From assembly GCA_947174625.1 (NCBI GenBank), contig CAMWJT010000009.1, positions 1 to 14,961 on the forward strand: a stretch of 14,961 bases of DNA, written 5' to 3'. Positions 8,414 to 14,961 of the stretch are shown one piece after another; position 1 is the stretch's first letter; every line of letters begins with the position of its first letter. The notes beneath the pieces were generated by a model, which made no database searches, was not told the origin of the DNA, and worked only from the letters and a program-made list of their open reading frames with translations. The translations under genes and the position numbers were made by a program. The DNA is from an uncultured Ruminococcus sp. GTDB taxonomy: Bacteria; Bacillota; Clostridia; Oscillospirales; Ruminococcaceae.

Positions 8414-8451
8414 ACCGAAATTCCGTGCCTGATGTTATCACGACACCGAAA
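8414..8451. repeat. Short direct repeat ahead of the mobilization operon
   Basis: The heptamer ACCGAAA occurs at 8414-8420 and again at 8445-8451, a spacing of 31 bases or about three helical turns. TGAT-GTT-ATCA, a small inverted repeat, lies between them. The pair sits just upstream of the ribosome binding site of the relaxosome-type gene and could be a binding site for that protein. This is speculative, because seven-base repeats also arise by chance. Confidence 0.25.
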
Positions 8452-8459
8452 AAATTAAG

Positions 8460-8580
8460 ATTCCCGATTTGCAACCCTTCAGCACAATTACGCAACAATG
8501 CCCATATGCGGTCGGCTTTGCCGGCCGCTGTGCATGCGGCGACTCCGCCGCTTTAACTCGCAATAACGTACCCCCCGTGT
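8460..8580. other. Candidate origin of transfer (oriT)
   Basis: This non-coding stretch lies between the last gene of the transfer operon and the relaxosome/relaxase pair, the usual place for oriT. It is GC-rich compared with its surroundings and dense in inverted repeats. These are CGGC-TTT-GCCG (8513-8523), GCCGC with GCGGC (8524-8528 and 8536-8540), and GCGGCG with CGCCGC (8536-8541 and 8546-8551). After the last stem comes CAATAACGTACCCCCCGTGT (8561-8580), a plausible nick region because nicks in MobP systems usually lie a short distance from an inverted repeat. I cannot place the nick by sequence alone, and the whole assignment is by position and structure. Confidence 0.55.
8536..8551. 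repeat. Perfect 6-bp hairpin in the candidate oriT
   Basis: The arms GCGGCG (8536-8541) and CGCCGC (8546-8551) are perfectly complementary around a four-base loop ACTC. The left arm can instead pair with GCCGC at 8524-8528, so two alternative folds compete. No T run follows closely on either strand, which argues against a simple terminator and for a recognition structure. Confidence 0.7.
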
Positions 8581-8816
8581 CAAATCTGCTCCGATACAAC
8601 CGTGCCGGAGTCCTGCTCCGGCACAGTTTTTGGTTTCCTCACAGTTCGTTTCATTGCCGTCATTTCGATATAATTACGGACATTCTGCGGAACAGTTTTC
8701 GTGTAAAGCTGTTCCGTGTACTTCGTCAGTTCTTCATCGAGCGTGGTATTCTTCTGTGTGAGATACATTTCCAGAGCTGACAGCTTTTCTTCGTTCACAT
8801 CAATATTCTTTTTCAA
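8580..8816 (-). CDS. DUF6103-type small protein, TTG start
   Basis: The 78-residue protein resembles the DUF6103 family found in conjugative elements of gut Firmicutes; the family has no known function. It begins MKKNIDVNEEKLSALEMYL and continues DEELTKYTEQLYTKTVPQNV, with the NVRNYI block I associate with the family. The start codon is TTG at 8816. A strong GGGAGG site about 8 bases upstream lies within the end of the preceding gene, whose TAA stop is one base away. No ATG fits. The C-terminal end is encoded by a perfect inverted repeat (8602-8624) and finishes at the edge of the candidate oriT. It may take part in transfer, but that is inference from position. Confidence 0.72.
   Translation of the reverse strand: MKKNIDVNEEKLSALEMYLTQKNTTLDEELTKYTEQLYTKTVPQNVRNYIEMTAMKRTVRKPKTVPEQDSGTVVSEQI
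8602..8631 (+). repeat. Perfect 9-bp hairpin followed by a T run (plus strand)
   Basis: GTGCCGGAG (8602-8610) and CTCCGGCAC (8616-8624) form a perfect nine-base stem with a five-base loop, followed on the plus strand by AGTTTTT. This has the form of an intrinsic terminator for plus-strand transcription, yet no plus-strand gene is supported here. It lies inside the 3' end of the DUF6103 gene, next to the candidate oriT. CTGCTCCG from its right side recurs at 8586-8593. It could stop antisense transcripts or be an outer part of oriT. Confidence 0.6.
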
Positions 8817-8817
8817 A

Positions 8818-9954
8818 TTACATTCCTCCCATATTCATAGCAGATTCTTCCGTCTCATCCTCACTTTCTGACTGCTCCGGTTCGGCAGTCAGTCCGGCAT
8901 AGAGTACCTGATTTCTGCCGGATAATATGCCGTAGTTGGTGACTTTCCCTTGTTTTTGATGAAGAATCTCACTACCGAAATTTGACATATCCACATCTGC
9001 AAACATTCTGACAGGAAAATCAACAGGGATATTCCGCATCAGATACAGATTTGCAAATTCATTCTGATTGCAGGGCAGAGGATCAAAATCATACTCATGC
9101 AGATAGTTGATGCAGTCAACCGTTCCAGCAATGTTCCGAACATTTTCATGTTCCATGACCGCTTTCAGCTTCACAAATTCCTGCTTATTCAGTTGTGACA
9201 GTTGCTGTGCAAGATAATTCAATGACACAATTTCAGCCTGTTCCGGACACTGTGAAATCCGCAGATTCGGCAGTGCGGACTCCCATTGCAGACATGCTTT
9301 TCCTTCCAATTCCGAGACTTCACAGGGCAGAGATACCCATTCTGCAAGATGTTTATCACCCGATCCCGGTGCTAAGAGCAGACGGAAGAAACACGGTTCT
9401 GGACTGCCAATTTCGATGTGAATATCCAGTTTTTCATACATTTCCGGCTCACAATAGTAATCATCAATGAACACCCCTCCATTTCTTTCCGCCATCAGCC
9501 TGCCAAGTTTTTCAGTATCAAGATACTTCAATAGTTCAGCTGGACAGTTCTCGATTTCAGGTAGCATTTCTTGTTCAACAGCAAATGCACCAAGTTCAGA
9601 AAAACAGGAAGCCTTTATCACGGGTATGCTCCCTAGATTGTAGGTCATCTGCAACAGTTCATCAAAATCAGAAACAGCATTCACTTTCAGCACTGCCTTG
9701 TATGTTGCATTTTCTGCCGGTGTCATTGTTTCCAATCGTTCTGCGAACATATTGAGCCTGCATAGATCTGTTTGAAATTCTCTGTTGGACAGTTCCGGTG
9801 GCAGAATATTTTTTTCAGTATCACAGTCAAAACGGAATAGGACATTCCTGTTTCCTGACTGATGCAGACGGTCAAGTGCATCCTGCAATCCGAACTGATT
9901 CTTTGGAAAATCTTCTGTCAATTCACAATTTCTATTCTTCAAATGAATTTTCAT
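8818..9954 (-). CDS. ArdA-like antirestriction protein with two repeated domains
   Basis: The protein has 378 residues from the ATG at 9954, which has GAGG about 9 bases upstream. The longer frame back to 10083 lies inside the preceding gene and is unlikely to be used. Two stretches look like copies of the ArdA-type module. The first (about 67-168) has LNMFAERLETMTPAENATYK, then FDELLQMTYNLGSIPV, ELGAFAVEQ and GGVFIDDYY. The second (about 245-345) has LNYLAQQLSQLNKQEFVKLK, then VDCINYLHEYDFDPLP. ArdA proteins are acidic DNA mimics that block type I restriction enzymes and help incoming elements establish. The C-terminal tail is strongly acidic (SESEDETEES). The gene overlaps its upstream neighbour by 23 bases. 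The family call rests on recognised motif pattern and on the known presence of such genes beside VirB4 in Firmicute elements. Confidence 0.6.
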   Translation of the reverse strand: MKIHLKNRNCELTEDFPKNQFGLQDALDRLHQSGNRNVLFRFDCDTEKNILPPELSNREFQTDLCRLNMFAERLETMTPAENATYKAVLKVNAVSDFDELLQMTYNLGSIPVIKASCFSELGAFAVEQEMLPEIENCPAELLKYLDTEKLGRLMAERNGGVFIDDYYCEPEMYEKLDIHIEIGSPEPCFFRLLLAPGSGDKHLAEWVSLPCEVSELEGKACLQWESALPNLRISQCPEQAEIVSLNYLAQQLSQLNKQEFVKLKAVMEHENVRNIAGTVDCINYLHEYDFDPLPCNQNEFANLYLMRNIPVDFPVRMFADVDMSNFGSEILHQKQGKVTNYGILSGRNQVLYAGLTAEPEQSESEDETEESAMNMGGM

Positions 9955-10927
9955 TGGCTGATTCCTCACTTTCATCTTCATAAATTTCTTCAGATTCTTC
10001 CAGCTGTAATGCCTGTACGGCATTCCATACTTCCTGCGGATATTCGACCGCATCAAACGTACACCAGTTTGTCCAGATTCCACATGTTAAGTCAGTTTTT
10101 TCCGCATGACCAACAATTTCTGAACAGAAAATGACTTCATCGTTACCGGCATAAATTCCAAACTCCTCACCATTGAACACGCCAATTCCAGCCACATCCG
10201 GCATGGTATCCAGAAAGCCTTGCTCTGTATAAAACAATGTATCATAGTCATTGCTGAACAATTTTTCATTTGGATGATAATTCAGATATCCCAGCAGCAG
10301 TCCGACATTATCGGCAGTTCTCCATTGCTTTTCCGGATTGATTTCGCCCCGTCCTGATTCTGAAAGCCATCCGGATTCATAGGCATTCCGACACCATGCG
10401 GCGAGATCGGTGCTGTTTTTCGTTTCTGGACTGGTGAACAGATAAGGGTCAATTGTCGCATTTTTCACTAACAGATACGTTCGCTGAAATTCGTCCTTGT
10501 CAATTTCAAATGCATAATCTGAATTCAAACAGTCTATCAGAATATTGTCATCTTCGATGTGAAAAACGTTGGTATACTCATCAAAATCAGTGATCTGGTT
10601 ATCATCAGAATAAGACAGATAAATCAGCTGTGCTTTCATGATCTGATTTGACAAGCCCTTGCAAAAGAGTATATCTGCTAGGATTTGCCCGTTTATTTCC
10701 ATTGCTGTCAGCCTGTCAGCATCAATGGCTGACAGCAATTCTGATTCATCAAATTCTGTTTCTATCTCCGGCGGCTCGGTTTTGTTCAGGGTGGATAAGA
10801 CCACAAACGGCAGTATCATCATGCAGAACAGTCCCACAATGATACTGCCGATCATCAGCAATATTCTATGCCGTGTTCTTTTGTCAGCGAGCAGACTCAG
10901 CAGAAATTTTACAATCGCCGCTTTCAT
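9932..10927 (-). CDS. Membrane-anchored NlpC/P60-like conjugation protein, apparently inactive
   Basis: The 331-residue protein has a basic N-terminus, then a membrane segment (about 23-44, ILLMIGSIIVGLFCMMILPF), and an extracellular part. Residues about 171-296 align by eye with the C40 (NlpC/P60) peptidase domain of CD1108-like mobile-element proteins: NSTDLAAWCRNAYESGW, RTADNVGLLLGY, GIGVFNGEEFGIYAGNDEVI, GIWTNWCTFD. Active members have DCVGL and GHIGIYIG. Here the catalytic Cys is Asn207 and the His position is Glu255, so hydrolase activity is probably lost. In active relatives this enzyme opens peptidoglycan for the transfer channel. The C-terminus is very acidic. The start overlaps the VirB4 stop as ATGA, and the order matches the usual VirB4-then-peptidase layout. 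Confidence 0.65.
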   Translation of the reverse strand: MKAAIVKFLLSLLADKRTRHRILLMIGSIIVGLFCMMILPFVVLSTLNKTEPPEIETEFDESELLSAIDADRLTAMEINGQILADILFCKGLSNQIMKAQLIYLSYSDDNQITDFDEYTNVFHIEDDNILIDCLNSDYAFEIDKDEFQRTYLLVKNATIDPYLFTSPETKNSTDLAAWCRNAYESGWLSESGRGEINPEKQWRTADNVGLLLGYLNYHPNEKLFSNDYDTLFYTEQGFLDTMPDVAGIGVFNGEEFGIYAGNDEVIFCSEIVGHAEKTDLTCGIWTNWCTFDAVEYPQEVWNAVQALQLEESEEIYEDESEESANENSFEE

Positions 10928-12741
10928 CGACCGCCAGCCTTTCCGAACAATGCCGCCTTGTAAGCCGGAACAATCACCTGTAACAGATAGCGTTCATTTC
11001 CGCACCTGTAAAAGCACGTACCACGTTCCGGATAGCGGAACAGTTCGTATTCGGATTCTTCCAACTGGAGTACATCCATGAACTCCACAGGTGAGATATT
11101 CCCTGGATAGAACAAAAAAATATGACTTGGAATGCTGAACAGGGGCTTTGTGAATTCCTTGATTTCAGACAAAAGAAAATCCTCAATATTCTGACTTGCC
11201 AGAATAAATGAGGACTCTTTTTTTCGGACACGTTTCATGCCGTTCCGGATATATTCGATTGCTGTCATATTAGACAGATACATGTGCAGTTCGTCAATTG
11301 CCGCCACCGTATTGCCCTTGCCGAGCAGCTGATTACTCATGAATGACAGAATATTGAACAGCAATGTATCTTTGAGTTTCTTGTTGGTATCCATCAGCCC
11401 TTTCACACCAAAGCAGATAAATTCGCCGTCCCTGATATTTGTGTGTCCGTTGAAATATTTTGATTCTGCACCCTTGCACATGGAGTGCAGTCCGAGGCAA
11501 AGATTCTGAAGCATATCCTCGGTGTACAGATTCTTTTTCTCTCGGTCATAAGCCTGATATTCCTTTTCCGTCAGATCATAGAGGTCTGAAACAGTCGGGT
11601 AATCTTCGACGGATAAACGACTGAAATTCGTGTTGTCATCGATACCGAATCTGGCATAGAGTTTCATCAGCATAATTTCCAGGCAATCAATTTCAGAATC
11701 TGTGAAATCCTTGTATGCCCTGAAAAAATCTTTTAGATAACTGATATGTTGACTAAGTCTGGTCACTCTGCGAAATGTTTCAGGCGCATCTTCGGTCTTG
11801 TCAGCTTCGCCCCATGACTTTGGTTCAAGCGGATTTATCATATATTCTCCCGACATCATATCGATATATGTGCCGCCGAGATTCTCACACAAATCCCGAT
11901 ATTCTCCCTCAACGTCCAGGCAGAGAACAGATTTTCCGGCTTCTCTCTGATTGCACAGGAGCAGTTTCATCAGATAGGATTTGCCCTGTCCGGAGTTGCC
12001 GAGGATCAACACATTGCTGTTGGTCTTGTCATCAGTTCGTTTGTCAAAATCGACAAGTACATTCGAGCCGTACTTGTCACGACCGATGAGAAATCCCTGC
12101 TCATCCGTCTTGCCGGAGTAGTTCAGCGGAAACAGATTCGCCACACTCGATGCCGGAAGAATACGCTCGAACTGCTGTCCGAACATATTGTGACCACATG
12201 GCAGAACGGAAAGAAAGCCTTCTTTCTGTTTCATCAGAAGTCTGTCAACCGTAATTTTGGAGCGTGTCAGTTCCATCTGCGTGTCAGCCTGCAGTTCACG
12301 GAGTTTTTCTTCCGTGCTGGCTTTCAGTTCAATAAATACTGCCGTATGGAGCAAAGGTTCTTTGTTTCTGCGCAGTTCCGACAGCAGTTCGACGACATCA
12401 TTGATGTTGTCCTGTGCTTTGATATTCTCATTCACATCGGTGACGGTAGTCATCATGTGATTCTTCCGCATTGCCTGCTGAACAATTTTCCGCTGTTCCA
12501 TGTTGTCCACAAGCCGATTGTAGATTCTTAAAGTCACGCCGTTTTTGTCAGCAAGATGTGCAAGAATCGCTGTTTCTTCCGTGGTCGGCGGATATTCCGA
12601 AACCGCCCACACGCTCTTGTAATAGTTCCCGCACACATAATGGTCAGTCCAGAATTTCAGTACACCCGGCGAAATCCGGTCGAAAAAATTCTTTATGCGG
12701 ATGAGTTCCCTTTTTTCAGGTGTCAGCTTCTTCCAGAACAT
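10924..12741 (-). CDS. VirB4/TrsE-family conjugation ATPase
   Basis: The 605-residue protein from the ATG at 12741 has GGAGG about 7 bases upstream. An in-frame ATG at 12783 lies inside the preceding gene with no better site. After an N-terminal domain of about 210 residues comes a strand and Walker A GNSGQGKS (248-255), then CLDVEGEY (274-281). Walker B is VAAIDELHMYL (479-489, D483 and E484), followed by ASQ (515-517), as in VirB4/TraC ATPases. It would power assembly of the transfer channel and substrate passage at the cytoplasmic membrane. All motifs are intact. It overlaps the TrsD-like gene by 26 bases and couples to the next gene through ATGA. Confidence 0.93.
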   Translation of the reverse strand: MFWKKLTPEKRELIRIKNFFDRISPGVLKFWTDHYVCGNYYKSVWAVSEYPPTTEETAILAHLADKNGVTLRIYNRLVDNMEQRKIVQQAMRKNHMMTTVTDVNENIKAQDNINDVVELLSELRRNKEPLLHTAVFIELKASTEEKLRELQADTQMELTRSKITVDRLLMKQKEGFLSVLPCGHNMFGQQFERILPASSVANLFPLNYSGKTDEQGFLIGRDKYGSNVLVDFDKRTDDKTNSNVLILGNSGQGKSYLMKLLLCNQREAGKSVLCLDVEGEYRDLCENLGGTYIDMMSGEYMINPLEPKSWGEADKTEDAPETFRRVTRLSQHISYLKDFFRAYKDFTDSEIDCLEIMLMKLYARFGIDDNTNFSRLSVEDYPTVSDLYDLTEKEYQAYDREKKNLYTEDMLQNLCLGLHSMCKGAESKYFNGHTNIRDGEFICFGVKGLMDTNKKLKDTLLFNILSFMSNQLLGKGNTVAAIDELHMYLSNMTAIEYIRNGMKRVRKKESSFILASQNIEDFLLSEIKEFTKPLFSIPSHIFLFYPGNISPVEFMDVLQLEESEYELFRYPERGTCFYRCGNERYLLQVIVPAYKAALFGKAGGR

Positions 12742-13300
12742 GCAATCCCTCCAAGTCAAAATAATGTTCTCCCTCGACATCATCTATTTCCTCGCCGGAA
12801 ATGCTTGTGCCGAAATACAAGGCAAGCATTCGTTTGATTTCCGGTCTGCCTATGCGTTTTATCATGAATCCATGCTCGGCGATTGCCTTGTCAACACGGT
12901 TTATCAGACGGAATACCTGTTCATCCGTTTCTCTGTGAAATCGAACAGCGAACAGGAATTGTCTCGCCGAGGACATTTCCAGTTGTATCTCATCGAGAAA
13001 AGTATAGTCAGCTTCCAGCAGTTTCCGGACTGCCGGATTTTTTTCCTCTCTGAGCCGTTTCTGGACGTATATCTTGTTGGGATCGAACGACTCACAGCTA
13101 TCAAGGGCGAGCAGTTCCAGTTCCGGAACGATACTGAGTATCATCATCAGGTGATGAATTTTGGCTTCGATATTCGCTGCTGACAGCACTGAAATATTGA
13201 CCGGCTCAACCGAAAAGAAGATAAATTCTTCTTTGTTCGCTCTGATGCCATACTTCGTGAATGCTTCAAATCCAATCAGTTTCTGCACACTTTTCTTCAT
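12716..13300 (-). CDS. TrsD-like conjugation protein
   Basis: The 194-residue protein begins MKKSVQKLIGFEAFTKYGIR and has no membrane segment. The middle, VNISVLSAANIEAKIHHLMM through the LEADYTFLDEIQLEMSSARQF block, and the end IKRIGRPEIKRMLALYFG resemble the TrsD/TraD proteins of staphylococcal and lactococcal Trs-type conjugation systems. Those lie between a PrgI/TrsC-like gene and the VirB4-like TrsE, exactly as here. Such proteins also look like the first domain of longer VirB4 proteins. The start overlaps the PrgI-like stop as ATGA, and a GGGGAG sequence lies about 10 bases upstream. The role is presumed to be in the coupling or ATPase complex of the channel. The match is by pattern and position, not by search. 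Confidence 0.6.
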   Translation of the reverse strand: MKKSVQKLIGFEAFTKYGIRANKEEFIFFSVEPVNISVLSAANIEAKIHHLMMILSIVPELELLALDSCESFDPNKIYVQKRLREEKNPAVRKLLEADYTFLDEIQLEMSSARQFLFAVRFHRETDEQVFRLINRVDKAIAEHGFMIKRIGRPEIKRMLALYFGTSISGEEIDDVEGEHYFDLEGLHVLEEADT

Positions 13301-13569
13301 ATTCCATCATCTCCCCAGTGAAATTCCTGCTGTGAAAAGCAGAAATATCTGATAGCACTCATCATATAGTCAATCACAGCAGTGTCATCAGCCCTGAACG
13401 TCAGAAAAGCATAGCAAATTACCGTCGCTACTGGGATAAAAGTCCACAGCTTTGCGAGGAATATCGCCGCTATGATGATACCACCGCACAAAATACAGAA
13501 ATCTTTTACGCTCCAGAACCACAGTTTTGTGCTGGAACGCAGATTTTCAGGATAAATATAAGTCCTCAT
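13297..13569 (-). CDS. PrgI/VirB3-like conjugation membrane protein
   Basis: The 90-residue protein begins MRTYIYPENLRSSTKLWFW, typical of the PrgI/TcpE-like family that precedes VirB4 in Gram-positive conjugation operons. Two adjacent membrane segments form a hairpin (about 23-39 and 41-57), followed by FRADDTAVIDYMMSAIRYF. It is a likely inner channel component partnering the VirB4 ATPase. The ATG at 13569 has GAGGTGAGG just upstream. It starts 9 bases after the VirB6-like stop and overlaps the next gene as ATGA. Confidence 0.82.
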   Translation of the reverse strand: MRTYIYPENLRSSTKLWFWSVKDFCILCGGIIIAAIFLAKLWTFIPVATVICYAFLTFRADDTAVIDYMMSAIRYFCFSQQEFHWGDDGI

Positions 13570-13578
13570 TTCCTCACC

Positions 13579-14505
13579 TCAATGTTTTGCAGCAACAAGC
13601 CGTGCCATTCTTGAACCCATGCCGACAGCACTGCTTACACTTGTCATGTTGATGTGGGCAGCCGTGTCAAGTCCGAACATCTGTGCTACTCTCGGTACTT
13701 CATTCGCAGAAAGACAAATGCCGAGTGCCAGAATTTCATGTGTCTGGAAGGTCAGCAGTCCTAAATACAGAATTGTCGTCTGCAAAAATGCTGTCAGGCA
13801 AGTGGCAATTACTTGTTTCACCCAACTGTAAAATCCATCCGTGAAACCTCTGGGAACAGAGAACAGATACAGACTGCCGACTGCTATCTGACACAGCAGA
13901 ATGCCGCCTCTCTTGATGTTCGCAAGGATAACTTTAATCGTACTATAACCGAACAGGATGATGAGCAACAGTCCGGCAACTGATTTTTTCGGACTTAGCT
14001 GTTCGATCACATACATCGCTGCTTCGATCACATTTCCCGGCGAAGTGCTGATGAAACTCGACAGCAAATCGTGCGCAAAACTGCCCTGTAATGCTACACA
14101 GAAAGAATAGAGCCTTTGCGGTGCAACCGTCACAAGACTTGCCGCAAAGAATCCTTTTACAGTATTCAGACAGGTATCCTTGATATTGCCCCGTCCGGAA
14201 TCGCTTGCAATCGCCATATCAAATATTGACACAACAAAGCCGCATGCAAACAGCATCCATCCCAGATGATGGAACAGTACAATAAATGCCTGTACCCATG
14301 CAAGGTCAAAAATATCTGCTGATGTGCCGTTGATATACTCGAAAATATCAGCAATACCGCCATAAACAAGTCCATAGATCCACTCAAAAAATGCCTTGAA
14401 TACAATTTCTGTAATGTCATTGACCGTGGTCGTAAATGAGTTCTCCCACATCGAAGATACGGCATCTCCAATCCATCCGAGTGTATCTCCTACCCAGTCA
14501 AACAT
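13579..14505 (-). CDS. VirB6/TrbL-like polytopic membrane protein (DUF6045-like)
   Basis: The protein has 308 residues from the ATG at 14505, chosen because GGGAG lies about 9 bases upstream. The ATG at 14514 is directly against that site, and the longer frame to 14550 runs inside the previous gene. The N-terminal part is Trp- and acid-rich (MFDWVGDTLGWIGDAVSSMW). Hydrophobic segments follow at about 36-57, 69-98, 117-137, 175-194, 200-216 and 231-266. The conserved end EVPRVAQMFGLDT (269-281) is a hallmark I associate with DUF6045/TrbL-like proteins of Firmicute elements. It would form part of the transmembrane transfer pore. The order VirB6-like, PrgI-like, VirB4 is the standard one. Confidence 0.85.
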   Translation of the reverse strand: MFDWVGDTLGWIGDAVSSMWENSFTTTVNDITEIVFKAFFEWIYGLVYGGIADIFEYINGTSADIFDLAWVQAFIVLFHHLGWMLFACGFVVSIFDMAIASDSGRGNIKDTCLNTVKGFFAASLVTVAPQRLYSFCVALQGSFAHDLLSSFISTSPGNVIEAAMYVIEQLSPKKSVAGLLLIILFGYSTIKVILANIKRGGILLCQIAVGSLYLFSVPRGFTDGFYSWVKQVIATCLTAFLQTTILYLGLLTFQTHEILALGICLSANEVPRVAQMFGLDTAAHINMTSVSSAVGMGSRMARLVAAKH

Positions 14506-14746
14506 GCTTATCATCTCCCATTCTGTATAAATTGGAACACTGACCGCCATGTTTCTGATGCCGATTCTCTCTGATCAGCAGTCCGGCAATTTCGAGTTCC
14601 TTTATTGCTCTGAATGCTGTACTTCTGCTGATATTCAGGTCTTTGGCAATTTTTCTGACTGACGGACAGCATTCGCTGTTCCGTTTGGTTCTGGCTTTCA
14701 GATAATAATAAACAGCAGTTGCATTGTCGGATAAATTTTGTATCAT
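14498..14746 (-). CDS. Small winged helix-turn-helix protein
   Basis: The 82-residue protein is almost entirely one DNA-binding domain. Helices in SDNATAVYYYLKARTKRN are followed by PSVRKIAKDLNISRSTAFRA (about 28-47), a helix-turn-helix, and then by IKELEIAGLLIRENR, typical of the wing of winged-helix regulators and replication-initiator-like domains. An AGGAG site lies about 8 bases before the ATG at 14746, which overlaps the upstream stop as ATGA. The stop overlaps the VirB6-like start region. It lies in the transfer operon, so it may regulate transfer genes, but no operator is evident nearby. Confidence 0.75.
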   Translation of the reverse strand: MIQNLSDNATAVYYYLKARTKRNSECCPSVRKIAKDLNISRSTAFRAIKELEIAGLLIRENRHQKHGGQCSNLYRMGDDKHV

Positions 14747-14961
14747 GAATCACTCTCCTGTGCAGTTTTCAGCGAGAATTTCTTTCCGTAGTCTGGCGGT
14801 TCACCGAAATCCGAGAAGAACTCCGGCATTTCCAGCGGAATTTCTTTTTTCTGCGGATATTTCTTTGATATTGCCTGAAACAGCGAATCCCGTTCCATGT
14901 AGGACACTGTTCTTGCACCTCTGTCCGGCAGAATAAACGGTCTTTCAAACTTTATGCCCCA
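14743..14961 (-). CDS. C-terminal tail of an unidentified protein (cut by window edge)
   Basis: The last 72 residues of a protein are visible, ending at the TGA at 14743, which forms an ATGA overlap with the winged-helix gene. The tail contains RPFILPDRGARTVSYMERDS, then LFQAISKKYPQKKEIPLEMP and EFFSDFGEPPDYGKKF. It is polar, Pro- and Lys-rich, with no membrane segment or motif I can name. From its place at the head of the visible transfer operon it might be the end of a coupling protein (VirD4/TraG type) or another transfer factor, but the sequence shown does not decide this. Confidence 0.6.
   Translation of the reverse strand, partial: WGIKFERPFILPDRGARTVSYMERDSLFQAISKKYPQKKEIPLEMPEFFSDFGEPPDYGKKFSLKTAQESDS

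Noticed and set aside
8387..8480. A promoter for the relaxosome/relaxase pair
   Set aside because: Only weak matches such as GATAAC were found, with no -35 at proper spacing. Transcription may come through from the transfer operon.
8536..8551. Reading the 6-bp GC hairpin as a terminator for the transfer operon
   Set aside because: No T run follows on the minus strand. Competing repeats and position fit oriT better.
8469..8780. Plus-strand open frame of 103 codons across the candidate oriT
   Set aside because: It lies over inverted repeats and antisense to the DUF6103 gene, has no ribosome binding site, and its product has no protein-like pattern.
12695..13183. Plus-strand open frame of 162 codons antisense to the TrsD-like gene
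   Set aside because: It is a mirror of a well-supported minus-strand gene, with odd Phe/Ser-rich composition and no start signals.
14511..14753. Minus-strand frame of 80 codons overlapping the winged-helix gene
   Set aside because: It is the same DNA in another frame. The winged-helix frame has the domain pattern and the better-placed ribosome site.

Overview
The window looks like part of an integrative and conjugative (or mobilizable) element from a gut-type, low-to-mid GC Gram-positive bacterium, most like Ruminococcus/Oscillospirales. That placement is an inference from the families present: a MobP-type relaxase with a Sel1-repeat tail, a PrgI/TrsD/VirB4/VirB6-like set as in Tn1549-like and Trs-type Gram-positive conjugation systems, DUF6103, an ArdA-like protein, and strong AGGAGG-type ribosome binding sites. 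Every gene I can support is on the minus strand, so the window is best read from 14961 down to 1. I see no integrase, element end, tRNA, rRNA or CRISPR array.

Region A (14961-8580) is one tightly packed transfer operon. In order it carries the tail of an unidentified protein, a small winged-helix protein, a VirB6/TrbL-like membrane protein, a PrgI/VirB3-like protein, a TrsD-like protein, the VirB4-family ATPase, a membrane-anchored NlpC/P60-like protein whose catalytic Cys and His appear to be lost, a duplicated ArdA-like antirestriction protein, and a DUF6103 protein. Several junctions are 4-base ATGA overlaps, which suggests translational coupling.

Region B (8580-8387) is a non-coding, inverted-repeat-rich stretch just ahead of the mobilization genes and is a candidate oriT. 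Region C (8386-6060) holds a small relaxosome-type protein and the relaxase.

Region D (6059-5486) is AT-rich. It carries what look like two small overlapping genes, each readable through only after one single-base frameshift at a 4-base homopolymer, followed by about 160 bases in which I see nothing.

Region E (5485-1) is a type I restriction-modification operon with its own near-consensus sigma-A promoter: hsdM, hsdS, a KAP-like P-loop NTPase gene, then hsdR, cut by the window edge just before its helicase motifs. The NTPase gene is coupled to hsdS by an ATGA overlap, so it looks like an integral member of the operon. The element therefore carries both a type I restriction system and an ArdA-like protein, a family known to inhibit type I enzymes. 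This defence/anti-defence pairing, and the NTPase inside the hsd operon, are the most interesting parts of the window.
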